From Verrucomicrobiaceae bacterium (GTDB lineage Bacteria; Pseudomonadota; Gammaproteobacteria; Pseudomonadales; CAMLJR01): DNA of 64,000 nt. Shown in pieces: positions 1-8,172 of this stretch (position 1 is the first letter of the stretch; each line of letters begins with the position of its first letter). The notes beneath the pieces were generated by a model that made no database searches, was not told the origin of the DNA, and saw only the letters and a program-made list of their open reading frames with translations. The stretch lies in contig JAQGNY010000011.1 of NCBI GenBank assembly GCA_028293825.1, positions 83,952 through 147,951 of the forward strand, written 5' to 3'. The translations under genes were made by a program, and so were the position numbers.

Positions 1-105
1 CGGGTGATGAATGCGGATCACGGTGATTTAGCGAATGACGGCAATCAACCACAGCAAATCGGTTTTGTCGGCGTACTCGGCGTGTCATTTCTAACGGCCA
101 TTTAA
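1..105 (+). CDS. 3' end of an unidentified gene (partial)
   Basis: The frame is open from the window edge to a TAA at 103-105. It ends in a hydrophobic stretch ([15 protein letters not shown]) that could be a final membrane segment. Only about 34 codons are visible, so the family cannot be named. It lies on the same strand as the binding-protein gene 41 bp downstream and could belong to the same transport operon, for example as a permease. That is a guess from position only. Confidence 0.35.
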   Translation, partial: RVMNADHGDLANDGNQPQQIGFVGVLGVSFLTAI

Positions 106-146
106 TTCAAAAACCATTTTACGAATATCAATTAGGGAGTACGGCA

Positions 147-1139
147 ATGAAGATAAACGCACTAAAAAAATTCTTTAACCGCAGTTTGCAATTATTTGCT
201 GCAACGCTGCTGATCGCATCGCTACCGACGTGGGCCGCGCCGTTAAAAATTGGCTACAGCGATTGGCCGGGATTTGTTGCGTGGCAAATCGCCATCGATA
301 AAGGCTGGTTCAAAGAGGCTGGCGTTGATGTGCAATTCGAGTGGTTCGATTATTCCGCGTCGCTCGATGCATTTTCGGCGGGCAAGATCGATGCAGTTGG
401 CGTGACTAATGGCGATGTTCTCGTGATCGGTGCCAACGGCGCGAAAAGTGTGATTACACTGATCAACGATTACTCGAACGGCAACGATATGGTTATCGCA
501 AAATCGGGGTTGCACAGTATCAAGGATTTAAAAGGCAAGAAGGTTGGTGTCGAAATGGGCTTGGTCGACCACTTGCTGCTGTTAAATGCGCTGGAAAAAA
601 ATGGTATGAAAGAAAGCGACGTAACATTGGTCAATGCGCCCACCAATGAGTTGCCGCAAGTACTCGCATCGGGTGATGTCGATGCGGTTTCGGTATGGCA
701 GCCCAATTCAAATATCGCGTTGAAATTATCGCCAGGATCAATATCGGTTTACAACTCATCCGATGAGCCCGGCTTGATTTACGATGCGTTAACGGTAAGT
801 CCGTCGAGCCTTTCCAATCGTCGCGCCGATTGGCAAAAAGTATCGAAAGTTTGGTATCGAATTGTCAGCTACATCTACGATCCCGCCACGCATGCCGATG
901 CGGTAAAAATTATGTCGGCACGCGTTGGGATAAAACCGCAAGATTATGAGCCGCTATTGAAAGGCACAAAAATTCTGACATTGCCCGAGGCCAAACAAGC
1001 ATTTGTAAAAGCCGATGGATTCAAGTCGATTTATGGATCGTCAAAAACCGTCGATCAATTCAATATCAAATACGACGTGTATAAACAGTCACAACCGGTT
1101 GATGCTTATTTCGATCCATCATTGACGAACGGTTTGTAA
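147..1139 (+). CDS. NitT/TauT-family ABC transporter substrate-binding protein
   Basis: A 330-residue periplasmic binding protein. The N-terminus is a Sec signal peptide (basic start, hydrophobic core, probable cleavage after PTWA near residue 30). The mature part opens with [17 protein letters not shown], the usual start of SsuA/TauA/NMT1-like binding proteins for taurine, sulfonates, nitrate or thiamine precursors. GGGAG precedes the ATG at a good distance. The ligand cannot be read from sequence. With sulfur genes (SfnR-like activator, encapsulin operon) elsewhere in the window, a sulfonate is possible, but the nitrate reductase at 10-14 kb keeps nitrate or nitrite open. Permease and ATPase genes are not visible and would have to lie upstream of the window or elsewhere. 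Confidence 0.85.
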   Translation: MKINALKKFFNRSLQLFAATLLIASLPTWAAPLKIGYSDWPGFVAWQIAIDKGWFKEAGVDVQFEWFDYSASLDAFSAGKIDAVGVTNGDVLVIGANGAKSVITLINDYSNGNDMVIAKSGLHSIKDLKGKKVGVEMGLVDHLLLLNALEKNGMKESDVTLVNAPTNELPQVLASGDVDAVSVWQPNSNIALKLSPGSISVYNSSDEPGLIYDALTVSPSSLSNRRADWQKVSKVWYRIVSYIYDPATHADAVKIMSARVGIKPQDYEPLLKGTKILTLPEAKQAFVKADGFKSIYGSSKTVDQFNIKYDVYKQSQPVDAYFDPSLTNGL

Positions 1140-1141
1140 CG

Positions 1142-1161
1142 AAGCGCTTTTTACGGCGCTT
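1142..1161 (+). terminator. Possible short terminator between convergent genes
   Basis: AAGCGC and GCGCTT form a 6-bp stem right after the binding-protein stop and are followed by a short T run. The stem overlaps the 3' end of the convergent msrA. Weak, but correctly placed. Confidence 0.35.
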
Positions 1162-1870
1162 TTGCATCGCTGACTGTCACCGGTTGACCGCGATAAATGG
1201 CCGGAAACAAACGTCTGAAGTTTTCTACTTTTGGCAGATCGTTATACACAATGTACGGATATTTGGGATTGCGAATCAAAAAATCCTGGTGATAACTTTC
1301 TGCCGGATAAAACTCTTTTAGCGCATCGACTTTCGTCACTGCAACATCCGAAAACACATGGGCGGCATTTAATTGCGCGATATAGGCCTGTGCAATATTT
1401 TTCTGCGTGTCATCGGCGTAAAAAATTGCCGAGCGATATTGCGTGCCGGTATCCGGACCTTGACGATTTAATTGGGTTGGATCGTGTACCACTGAGAAAA
1501 ATATCTGCAGCAATTCGCCGTAAGATACTTCCGCCGGATCGAAACTAATTTGCACCGATTCCGCATGACCGGTAGAACCGGAGCTGACGATATCGTAATG
1601 CGCATTCGCGCGATTGCCGCCGGAATAGCCCGACAATACTTTATGCACGCCGCGCACATGTTGATACACGCCCTGCACACCCCAGAAGCATCCGCCTGCC
1701 AGCACCGCAGTTTGCAATGCGCCGGCGCTTTTTGGGTTGTCGAGTTTCGGCGCGGGAATGACGACTGGTGCTTCGGCGGCATTTAATAGCGGCTGCCACA
1801 ACGCGGCAACGGCACCAAGCAGTACGAACATAAACAGCGGTACGGCTCGCTTCAATTTTTTGGAAATCAT
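1151..1870 (-). CDS. msrA: Peptide-methionine (S)-S-oxide reductase MsrA, membrane-anchored or exported
   Basis: Reduces the S-epimer of methionine sulfoxide in proteins. The catalytic motif GGCFWG is present at about residue 60, followed by typical MsrA blocks (GYSGG, GHAESVQI, QYRSAIFY, YHQDFL). Residues about 8-32 form a signal peptide or N-terminal anchor, placing the enzyme in the periplasm. The catalytic Cys is the only cysteine in the protein, so there is no resolving cysteine; the sulfenic acid must be reduced by an outside thiol partner. The CcdA-thioredoxin protein encoded upstream in the same block is the obvious candidate. SD-like GGAG sits about 9 nt before the ATG. Last gene of a same-strand block ccdA-tlpA, msrB, msrA. 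Confidence 0.93.
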   Translation of the reverse strand: MISKKLKRAVPLFMFVLLGAVAALWQPLLNAAEAPVVIPAPKLDNPKSAGALQTAVLAGGCFWGVQGVYQHVRGVHKVLSGYSGGNRANAHYDIVSSGSTGHAESVQISFDPAEVSYGELLQIFFSVVHDPTQLNRQGPDTGTQYRSAIFYADDTQKNIAQAYIAQLNAAHVFSDVAVTKVDALKEFYPAESYHQDFLIRNPKYPYIVYNDLPKVENFRRLFPAIYRGQPVTVSDAKAP

Positions 1871-1949
1871 GTGACTGTCTCCAGTTGTTCTGGCCGCATC
1901 GAATATGAATTAACAGTCGACGCGAATCGAATTTCTAAAAAGAATATCG

Positions 1950-2552
1950 TCACGCGCGCGCGACGAAATGCAGTGCCACCGAATTCATGCAGTAACGCAA
2001 TCCGGTTGGTTTCGGGCCATCGTTAAATACATGCCCCAGATGTGCATCGCAACGGCTGCACGACACCGCTACGCGTACCATACCGAAGGTCGAATCCTTC
2101 GTTTCGGTTACATTGAAATGTGAAATCGATTGCCAGTAACTCGGCCAGCCGGTGCCTGATTCAAATTTGGTTTTGGCATCGAACAATGCCGTATCGCAAC
2201 AAATGCAGCGGTATAAACCCGCTGCGTGATTATTGACGTACTGCCCACTGAATGGCCGTTCGGTGCCTTCTTTTCGCGTGACTTGAAACGCGTCCGCTGA
2301 TAATTGTTTACGCCATTCGCTCTCGTCTTTAATCACGCGGGCAAGTTCTGTTGTGCCTTCGCTAACGCCGGCGACGGAGAAATTTTCAATCATAATTTTG
2401 TCACTCGATTTCGGACCGGACAGCGTGTCAGCTAATGTTTTATTCGCGAACGCAAAGCTGGCGCCCATCAGTAAACCAGTGCCGAGAAAACGTCGGCGCG
2501 ACGCGTTGATTGCTGTCGCTGCGCTTTCTAATAAATCAGCTTTGTTCGTCAT
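1950..2552 (-). CDS. msrB: Peptide-methionine (R)-S-oxide reductase MsrB, Tat-exported
   Basis: Reduces the R-epimer of methionine sulfoxide. The N-terminus carries a twin-arginine signal (SRRRFLG followed by a hydrophobic segment), so it is probably exported folded. The zinc-binding pairs CICC and CSRC and the catalytic Cys in RYCMNS are present, as is the GTGWPSYW block. I see no cysteine in the usual resolving position, so like the neighbouring MsrA it probably relies on an external reductant. The ORF track starts at 2600, but that would overlap the upstream stop at 2593. The ATG at 2552 is preceded by GGTGAG and lies 40 bp after that stop, so I prefer it. Confidence 0.93.
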   Translation of the reverse strand: MTNKADLLESAATAINASRRRFLGTGLLMGASFAFANKTLADTLSGPKSSDKIMIENFSVAGVSEGTTELARVIKDESEWRKQLSADAFQVTRKEGTERPFSGQYVNNHAAGLYRCICCDTALFDAKTKFESGTGWPSYWQSISHFNVTETKDSTFGMVRVAVSCSRCDAHLGHVFNDGPKPTGLRYCMNSVALHFVARA

Positions 2553-2592
2553 TGCGCTCACCGTTTTTAACCGTAAATTTGTTGTTGAACCG

Positions 2593-4458
2593 TTAACCAA
2601 ATGTGAATGAATACGCCTGCACGCCGGCGTCTAAAAATTCGATGGTGAAAGTGCGATCACGGGTTTTCTCGCCTTGGCGAATCAGCTGATACAGCCGTTG
2701 CTCGCGGATTATACCTTCGCCATTTTTATCGATATCGCTACCGTGATCGTCTCCCGGTGCGGCGCCATCGATAGTGACGCGAAAACGTATCGGTTTATCG
2801 TCCACGGCCGGGCCCAACACCAAATGCAAATCGCGCGCATGAAAATGATAAATAATTTTGCTGTGAGTTTCGTTCGCTATCGCCTGTTCGCCGCCCACGG
2901 TCCATTTGCCGTCCAGCGCCCATTGATTCAGTTGCAACGTTTTTGGCGCGGTGTAAACGGCGGCTTGATCGCGTGCGAAAGGAATTGACGAACTGAAATT
3001 TTCCGCGCGCTCGTATCCGACATAGGTTTCTGGCGAGCCCACACTGCTGTCATCGGCGGCCATTTCAATACCTTTGGTCGGCACCGCCTGCGTTATCGTC
3101 GGCAGATTTTTTACGTTTGCCTCTTCCAACAATTTACGAATCAGCTGTTCGGACTCGTCGTAATTGCCTTCGCCAAAATGATGGCCGCGAATACGACCGT
3201 TGGCATCGATAAAATAATGCGCAGGCCAATAGCGATTGCCGAACGCCTTCCAGATGACATAGTTGTTATCGAGCGCGACCGGATACGTAACGCCGAGATC
3301 GCGCACCGCGCGGCGTACATTCTTCTCGTCTTTCTCGAACGCAAACTCCGGCGCGTGCACGCCAATTACCACTAGACCGTGATCTTTGTATTTGTCGTAC
3401 CAGTTTTTTACGTACGGCAACGTGCGCAAGCAATTGATGCAGGAGTAAGTCCAAAAATCGATCAGTACAACTTTTCCGCGCAAGCTCTCGGCAGTGAGCG
3501 GCGCCGAGTTAAGCCACGTGACCGCGCCATCGAGCGACGGTAATTCACCCTCATCGGCTACCGGTGCCGTCGATGCTTTGGCCGCCATCATCGCGCCGCC
3601 CATCATCGTATTGCTCATCACGTTCGAGTCGGCCCCGCCATTCATCGAATTGGTCATCGAGCCATTCATTGCGCTTGTCATGGAGCCATTCATCGCACCG
3701 TTCATTACGCCAGGCGTGCCGCCGTCCTGCGCGGATTCCGGGTTTAATTTAGCGAGCAAGGATTGTTCGAGGCGGTTAGTGCTCGACAGCGACAGCTGCG
3801 TAAGTAGTCCGGTGTCCAAGCCAAGGCTAATCGCAACTACCGCTGCGATAACCGCCACACCCAAACCGCGGCGCACCCATTCGCCGGCACCGAACGATTG
3901 TTTCAATGCGGCGAATAAACGATTACCGGCGCGCGTAGCAATCGCCAGCGAGGTCATCGCGCCGAGAGCGTAAGCAAACAACAGCAACGATGTTTGCGTG
4001 TTGGGGCCGGAAATCGCCGCGCCGGTTAATATCAATCCCAAAATCGGACCGGCGCACGGCGCCCACAAAAAACCGGTGGCGATACCGATCACAAACGACT
4101 GCAACACGCTGGCATTGCCACCGCTACCGGTGCGCTGTAATAAGCGATTGCCGAGCGCAACAAACGGTTTGGCGATCCAATCGGCCAAACGCCGGGACAA
4201 TAGCGCCACGCCGAAAGCCGTCAGCAACACCAACGCAAACACTCGCCCGTAGGTATTGAGGCGCACCGCCCAACCGCCGCCCACTGCCGCCAAAGTAGCG
4301 ATCACCGCAAACGTCAGCGCCATACCGATCAACAACGGCAGCGTACTTTTCGCAAATGAGCGCTCGGTGCGCGCAAACACAAACGGCAGCACCGGCAAAA
4401 TGCACGGACTTAGTATGGTGAGCGCACCGCCGAGGAAAGCGATTATTGCAATAAGCAT
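2593..4458 (-). CDS. CcdA/DsbD-like membrane protein fused to a TlpA-type thioredoxin (DipZ-like)
   Basis: Carries reducing equivalents from the cytoplasm across the inner membrane. Residues 1-230 form a CcdA-type multi-helix domain with the two redox cysteines in SPCILP and WAPCAGP. A periplasmic linker at about 250-293 is extremely rich in Met, Asn and Gly. Residues about 305-450 are a thioredoxin-like domain with active site SCINC. The last about 150 residues resemble the C-terminal beta domain of DipZ-type proteins. AAGGA precedes the ATG. It is first in a block with msrB and msrA, so by analogy with CcdA/thioredoxin/MsrAB pathways in streptococci and with Neisseria PilB-DsbD, it probably recycles the exported Msr enzymes. 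Cytochrome c maturation is an alternative role. Confidence 0.9.
   Translation of the reverse strand: MLIAIIAFLGGALTILSPCILPVLPFVFARTERSFAKSTLPLLIGMALTFAVIATLAAVGGGWAVRLNTYGRVFALVLLTAFGVALLSRRLADWIAKPFVALGNRLLQRTGSGGNASVLQSFVIGIATGFLWAPCAGPILGLILTGAAISGPNTQTSLLLFAYALGAMTSLAIATRAGNRLFAALKQSFGAGEWVRRGLGVAVIAAVVAISLGLDTGLLTQLSLSSTNRLEQSLLAKLNPESAQDGGTPGVMNGAMNGSMTSAMNGSMTNSMNGGADSNVMSNTMMGGAMMAAKASTAPVADEGELPSLDGAVTWLNSAPLTAESLRGKVVLIDFWTYSCINCLRTLPYVKNWYDKYKDHGLVVIGVHAPEFAFEKDEKNVRRAVRDLGVTYPVALDNNYVIWKAFGNRYWPAHYFIDANGRIRGHHFGEGNYDESEQLIRKLLEEANVKNLPTITQAVPTKGIEMAADDSSVGSPETYVGYERAENFSSSIPFARDQAAVYTAPKTLQLNQWALDGKWTVGGEQAIANETHSKIIYHFHARDLHLVLGPAVDDKPIRFRVTIDGAAPGDDHGSDIDKNGEGIIREQRLYQLIRQGEKTRDRTFTIEFLDAGVQAYSFTFG
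3580..3712 (-). repeat. Methionine-rich repeat encoding the DipZ-like linker
   Basis: A degenerate repeat of the triplet pattern for M-N-G-(A/S)-M encodes about 14 methionines in about 44 residues (VMNGAMNGSMTSAMNG..., ending NTMMGGAMMAAK). It links the membrane part to the thioredoxin domain and should lie in the periplasm. Such a stretch could be an oxidant sink and substrate for the neighbouring Msr enzymes, or a Cu(I)-binding segment. Confidence 0.8.
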
Positions 4459-4609
4459 TTCTGATTCCTTGTGTAGCTCGTGTGGTGGACGACTGGGTGC
4501 TTGATGCGCGAACGATAAAAATCAATGTTGGCTAGGATGCCGCTCGAATATCACACGCACGTGGCCGAGTTATCACATTTGTGTCACGGGACAGCGAGCG
4601 CGATTTCAG

Positions 4610-5038
4610 TTAATCGGCCACACCCAAAATAACGTGCGACGCTTTGAATAACGCAGTGGCGGTCTGCCCCGCTTGCAATCCTAGCGAATCGACGCTGCTG
4701 TTGGTGACGATTGCGACTAAAGCCGCGCCGCCGGCGAGCGTTAAAATAACCTCACTGTTAACCGCGCCGCGCTCGACGCTATCAATAGTGCCGGCAAATG
4801 TATTGCGCGCGGAAGTACGAACACTTTCACCAGCCGGCGCGAGAATAATCCACGACGCTTTAATTAATGCAAAAGCCTCTACCCCCACTTTCAAACCGAG
4901 ATTTTTCGTGCTTGCTTGCGTGATGGTAGCGACGATGCAATCGCCGCCGCTCAGCGTTAATTCGATTTCGTCGTTGACCGCGCCGCGTTGAATGGCACTG
5001 ACCTTACCGCTGAATTGATTACGAGCGCTGGTACGCAT
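4610..5038 (-). CDS. Di-Mop molbindin (two TOBE/Mop domains)
   Basis: 142 residues made of two tandem Mop domains of about 68 residues, each starting (T)SARNxF(S/A)G and ending near A(L/F)xKAS-(H/W)-(V/I)ILA. Mop domains bind molybdate or tungstate at oligomer interfaces. In E. coli the same di-Mop unit is the C-terminal sensor half of ModE. Here it is free-standing, while the window's ModE-like protein (40502-40894) lacks it. Cytoplasmic storage or homeostasis protein, or a detached sensor. GGAG precedes the ATG. It lies 448 bp downstream of the Mo-box-controlled TonB operon on the same strand, and I see no Mo-box of its own. Confidence 0.9.
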   Translation of the reverse strand: MRTSARNQFSGKVSAIQRGAVNDEIELTLSGGDCIVATITQASTKNLGLKVGVEAFALIKASWIILAPAGESVRTSARNTFAGTIDSVERGAVNSEVILTLAGGAALVAIVTNSSVDSLGLQAGQTATALFKASHVILGVAD

Positions 5039-5485
5039 GGTGGATCTCCCAATGTATGGATGTGTGACGCGATAATATCCCCAGCGACCGCGCGTTGCTC
5101 AAAAAAAATCGGCATGCTGCTATGCCAGCAATCGAAATGCACCGGTGCAGCAATATTGCGCCGGAAATCTAGATCCAAAATAGTGGCGAGTTTTCGTTAG
5201 GAATTACGCCGAGTTCTCTACACAACACTTTTATACAGCGCGTTGTTCGAACTTGGCGTTTTCTAGATTAAATACGAGTCGCAATCTTCGCTGGATTCAT
5301 AACCAAAGCGTTCGATATAAAAACGCGCAGACTTAATTGCTACTAACGATGCGGTAACAAAAACAGGTTATATTAAATGTTGGATAGGGCTATGGAGGTG
5401 TGAATTACGATTCGGCTAAACAGCTCGGTATTTATTTTTTGAATTCCGGCGAGAAAACGAATAATCCACCAAGAAAGTGAACGAA
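5039..5485. other. Intergenic region without a recognised gene
   Basis: About 450 bp between the di-haem protein gene and the molbindin gene. ORF-track entries here are short and lack family features. I searched for a ModE-type dyad and found none. A promoter for the molbindin gene is expected in this stretch but I cannot place it. Confidence 0.5.
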
Positions 5486-6832
5486 TTACAACGAATGCAA
5501 AAATTGTTCGATTGCGCTGCGCTCGGCGCTCGATAACGCAACGAATCGCTGGCGCGCAATTTTTGCTTCGCCATCGTGCCACAGTATCGCTTCAGTCAAC
5601 GTGCGTGCGCGACCATCGTGCAGGTACGATTGGTATTCGCTAATAAATTCGGTTAGCCCAATTCCCCACAACGGCGGCGTACGCCATTCGCGACCCGATG
5701 CGAAAAAATCAGGCCGATTATCCGCAAGACCGTCGCCCATGTCGTGAAGCAACAAGTCAGTATAGGGATGAATTTCCTGTTTAACCAAATGCGGAAAACG
5801 CTCATTTTTTCCGGTGCGCAATGAAGGTTGATGACACAGAGCGCAGCCGCTGTCGCGAAATAGTTTTTCGCCACGCTGCACTTGCGGATCGCTTTTATCG
5901 CGCTGCTCGGGTGGCGCCAAATGCGTAAAATAAAACTCCAGCGCCGCTAATTGCACATCGGTTAATTCGGGATGCCCGCCACTCGGTGCCGCCAAACACG
6001 CGGCCTGTATCGGCGTACAATTCTCTTGTGGATGTAGTGTTGAGGTTATGCCCAAATCGCCGATCATTGCCGCTACGATTTGTTCACGCAGTGTCGCGGT
6101 ATTTGCTTTCGCGCCAAAGCGGCCGATCGCGCTCTTCTGTGTTTGCGCACTCCATACCCAATTTATTTTTCCGTTAACGCCGTCGGCTTTCTTTTGCTTG
6201 GCGAGACGCAACAAATAGCGCTCGTCGATTGCCTGCAGTAATCCCAAGCCGAATACGGGCGGTCCAACGCGCGCTGACGACAGCACGTCATCCAGTGCGC
6301 CGTAATTTAAATCGTGAAAACTGAGTAGCGGACGGCGCATTGAAATCACCGTGCCGTCATTCAGTTGCGTTTCGAATTCCTGCCACACAATCGTCGCGAT
6401 ACCCTCGCCGGGCACGCCGGGAATTCCCTGCTCGTTTAATTGATCGCCGTAATTCGGATGTGGCTTCGGACCGCCGTGGCTGTTTTCTCCCGGCACCGAT
6501 AAGCGCACCAACATCGATTGCATACGTTGCTGCGAATTTTCGGGCGCGCGACCACGGCCATTTTTCGGATGACAGGAAATACACGAGATGCGGTTATAGA
6601 GCGGGCCGAGCCCAACAGCCGTGTCGTTCGCCGGCGCAATCACCCAACTTTGATGAAACAGCGCGCGCCCGCGAAAAAACTGCTCGCGCTCGGTGTCGGT
6701 TAAATTAGGCAGCGGCTGACCGAACGCTTCGCGGCCGGCAACCGGTGCTGGCTGCTTTATTTTCGCTGTTGTGAATGCGCAGGAAAATGTGGCGATTAAA
6801 ATAATCAGCGCGCGGTTATGCCAACAATTCAT
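5486..6832 (-). CDS. Di-haem c-type cytochrome, DUF1111/di-haem oxidoreductase family
   Basis: Periplasmic protein with an N-terminal signal (MNCWHNRALIILIATFSCAFTTA) and two covalent haem sites, CISCH (about residue 80) and CALCH (about 340). The rest matches the DUF1111 'di-haem oxidoreductase' family, distantly related to MauG/cytochrome c peroxidases; its substrate is not established. The ORF track begins at 6895, but the ATG at 6832 overlaps the upstream stop in an ATGA, puts the signal peptide at the N-terminus and indicates translational coupling. It is third in the TonB receptor/binding protein operon, which suggests a redox step (for example ligand release or metal reduction) linked to uptake. 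Confidence 0.85.
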   Translation of the reverse strand: MNCWHNRALIILIATFSCAFTTAKIKQPAPVAGREAFGQPLPNLTDTEREQFFRGRALFHQSWVIAPANDTAVGLGPLYNRISCISCHPKNGRGRAPENSQQRMQSMLVRLSVPGENSHGGPKPHPNYGDQLNEQGIPGVPGEGIATIVWQEFETQLNDGTVISMRRPLLSFHDLNYGALDDVLSSARVGPPVFGLGLLQAIDERYLLRLAKQKKADGVNGKINWVWSAQTQKSAIGRFGAKANTATLREQIVAAMIGDLGITSTLHPQENCTPIQAACLAAPSGGHPELTDVQLAALEFYFTHLAPPEQRDKSDPQVQRGEKLFRDSGCALCHQPSLRTGKNERFPHLVKQEIHPYTDLLLHDMGDGLADNRPDFFASGREWRTPPLWGIGLTEFISEYQSYLHDGRARTLTEAILWHDGEAKIARQRFVALSSAERSAIEQFLHSL

Positions 6833-8142
6833 ACCGCCGTATTTTCCAACAGTGCTTTGGCCTGCGTAACTCGATTGTCGGTTTCGGAGCGCCAAGTGCG
6901 CTCGATATCGCTGAGCGTTGGCTCTGCGCCTTCGATCCGTTCGCGAAATATTTTTTGCAGCTCAGCGCTTGCAGCCTGTTCTTCTCGCAACGGCGCCGCA
7001 GATAAAATAGCGCGCGCACTCGTCATCGTGCGCCCCAATTTTTCCTGCGCATGCAATTGCTTCCATAACGCCGCTTGCTCGTCGTGTCGATACGCCAAAT
7101 GCTGATCGAAATACGCAGCAATAACACCGAGCCGGTTGCGCCCGACATCGTTGTCGTAATCGAGCTCGCCGCGCGCCGCCGCATCGAACGGGCGGTAATA
7201 ATCCGCGTCGAGTTGCGTATACGCCGCAGGCAACACTGGCAATTTGCGAATGTCCGGATGTGTCAGTAATAACTGGCCTGCTTGGGACAACACGAACTCG
7301 GCGAATGCACGCGCACCATCGCCATTCGATGCGCTCGCGGTAATGGCGATGTGCCCGGGATTGATGCCGCTGCGATGCGGATACGCAAATTTTAATTTGG
7401 CGCCATTCGCTATTGCCGACGCGACAAAAAAGTCGATCGATAAGCCGACGGCGCAGCGACCGGATGCAACATCGTCGCTGACGAAACTGGCGCCGTGCTC
7501 CATCAACACCGATTGCGCGGCGATTTCATTCCACAACGCCCAGCCCTGTTGCCAACCGTATCCCTGCAAAACAATATCGATCATCACCGGTGCGAAACCA
7601 ACCCGCGCCGGATTTGGCAATGCAATCTGCCCGGCCAAACGCGGATCGGTTAAATCGCGCCAATCTTTTGGTTGCCGCACACCCAATCGTGTTAACGCCG
7701 ATTCATTGATAGCAAAACCGTAACCGGCCATTTCGGTCGCGACAAAATAATCGTCCGCATCGCGCAATTGCGTGTGGCCTATTTTTGTCGGCAGTTTCGT
7801 GCGGTCGATATCGAGCTTGCGCAAAGCGTTTTCGGATTTAAGCCGCGCGAAAGTTCGCGGCGACGCCGACCAATACACATCGACGCCACTTTGTTGCGGT
7901 TGTAATAAATACGGCAACGCGTCGCGCGGCATCCGCCAGATAATTTGCAGCCGATATTCCGGGTGCAATTTTTCGAATGCTGCTTCGAAGCGCGATACCA
8001 CCTCATCAGGATAACTGGTGACAACAACAACATTGCGCGGATCGGCGCGCAGCGGCAGCGCGACAGTGGCAAGAGCCACCGCCGAACCTTTTAGAAAATT
8101 ACGTCGATTAAGCGCGAATACAGTTGATTTAGAATTTGTCAT
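6829..8142 (-). CDS. Tat-exported solute-binding protein (family 1 / Fe(III)-type fold)
   Basis: 437 residues with a twin-arginine signal (NRRNFLKGSAVALATVALPLRA). The mature part resembles extracellular binding proteins of the iron/putrescine/sulfate superfamily (VVVVTSYPDEVVSRFEAAF, GVDVYWSASP, a hinge region near LPNPARVGFAP). It also has an extra C-terminal helical region of about 100 residues, uncommon for a plain binding protein. No permease or ATPase is encoded nearby, so it may hand its ligand to a transporter encoded elsewhere. It starts 31 bp after the TonB receptor gene and overlaps the di-haem gene by 4 bp. The operon has a Mo-box, so molybdate, tungstate or a metal-chelate complex is the leading ligand guess over iron. 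Confidence 0.8.
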   Translation of the reverse strand: MTNSKSTVFALNRRNFLKGSAVALATVALPLRADPRNVVVVTSYPDEVVSRFEAAFEKLHPEYRLQIIWRMPRDALPYLLQPQQSGVDVYWSASPRTFARLKSENALRKLDIDRTKLPTKIGHTQLRDADDYFVATEMAGYGFAINESALTRLGVRQPKDWRDLTDPRLAGQIALPNPARVGFAPVMIDIVLQGYGWQQGWALWNEIAAQSVLMEHGASFVSDDVASGRCAVGLSIDFFVASAIANGAKLKFAYPHRSGINPGHIAITASASNGDGARAFAEFVLSQAGQLLLTHPDIRKLPVLPAAYTQLDADYYRPFDAAARGELDYDNDVGRNRLGVIAAYFDQHLAYRHDEQAALWKQLHAQEKLGRTMTSARAILSAAPLREEQAASAELQKIFRERIEGAEPTLSDIERTWRSETDNRVTQAKALLENTAV

Positions 8143-8172
8143 CGCTTGGCTCCCTTCAAAATATTGTCGCGC

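Noticed and set aside
147-1139. NasS-type nitrate sensor for the antitermination leader
   Set aside because: The protein has a Sec signal peptide and a periplasmic binding-protein start; NasS is cytoplasmic, and no nasT is adjacent.
3494-3973. 159-aa plus-strand ORF opposite the DipZ-like gene
   Set aside because: Shadow of the Met-rich and membrane-coding region; low complexity and no SD sequence.
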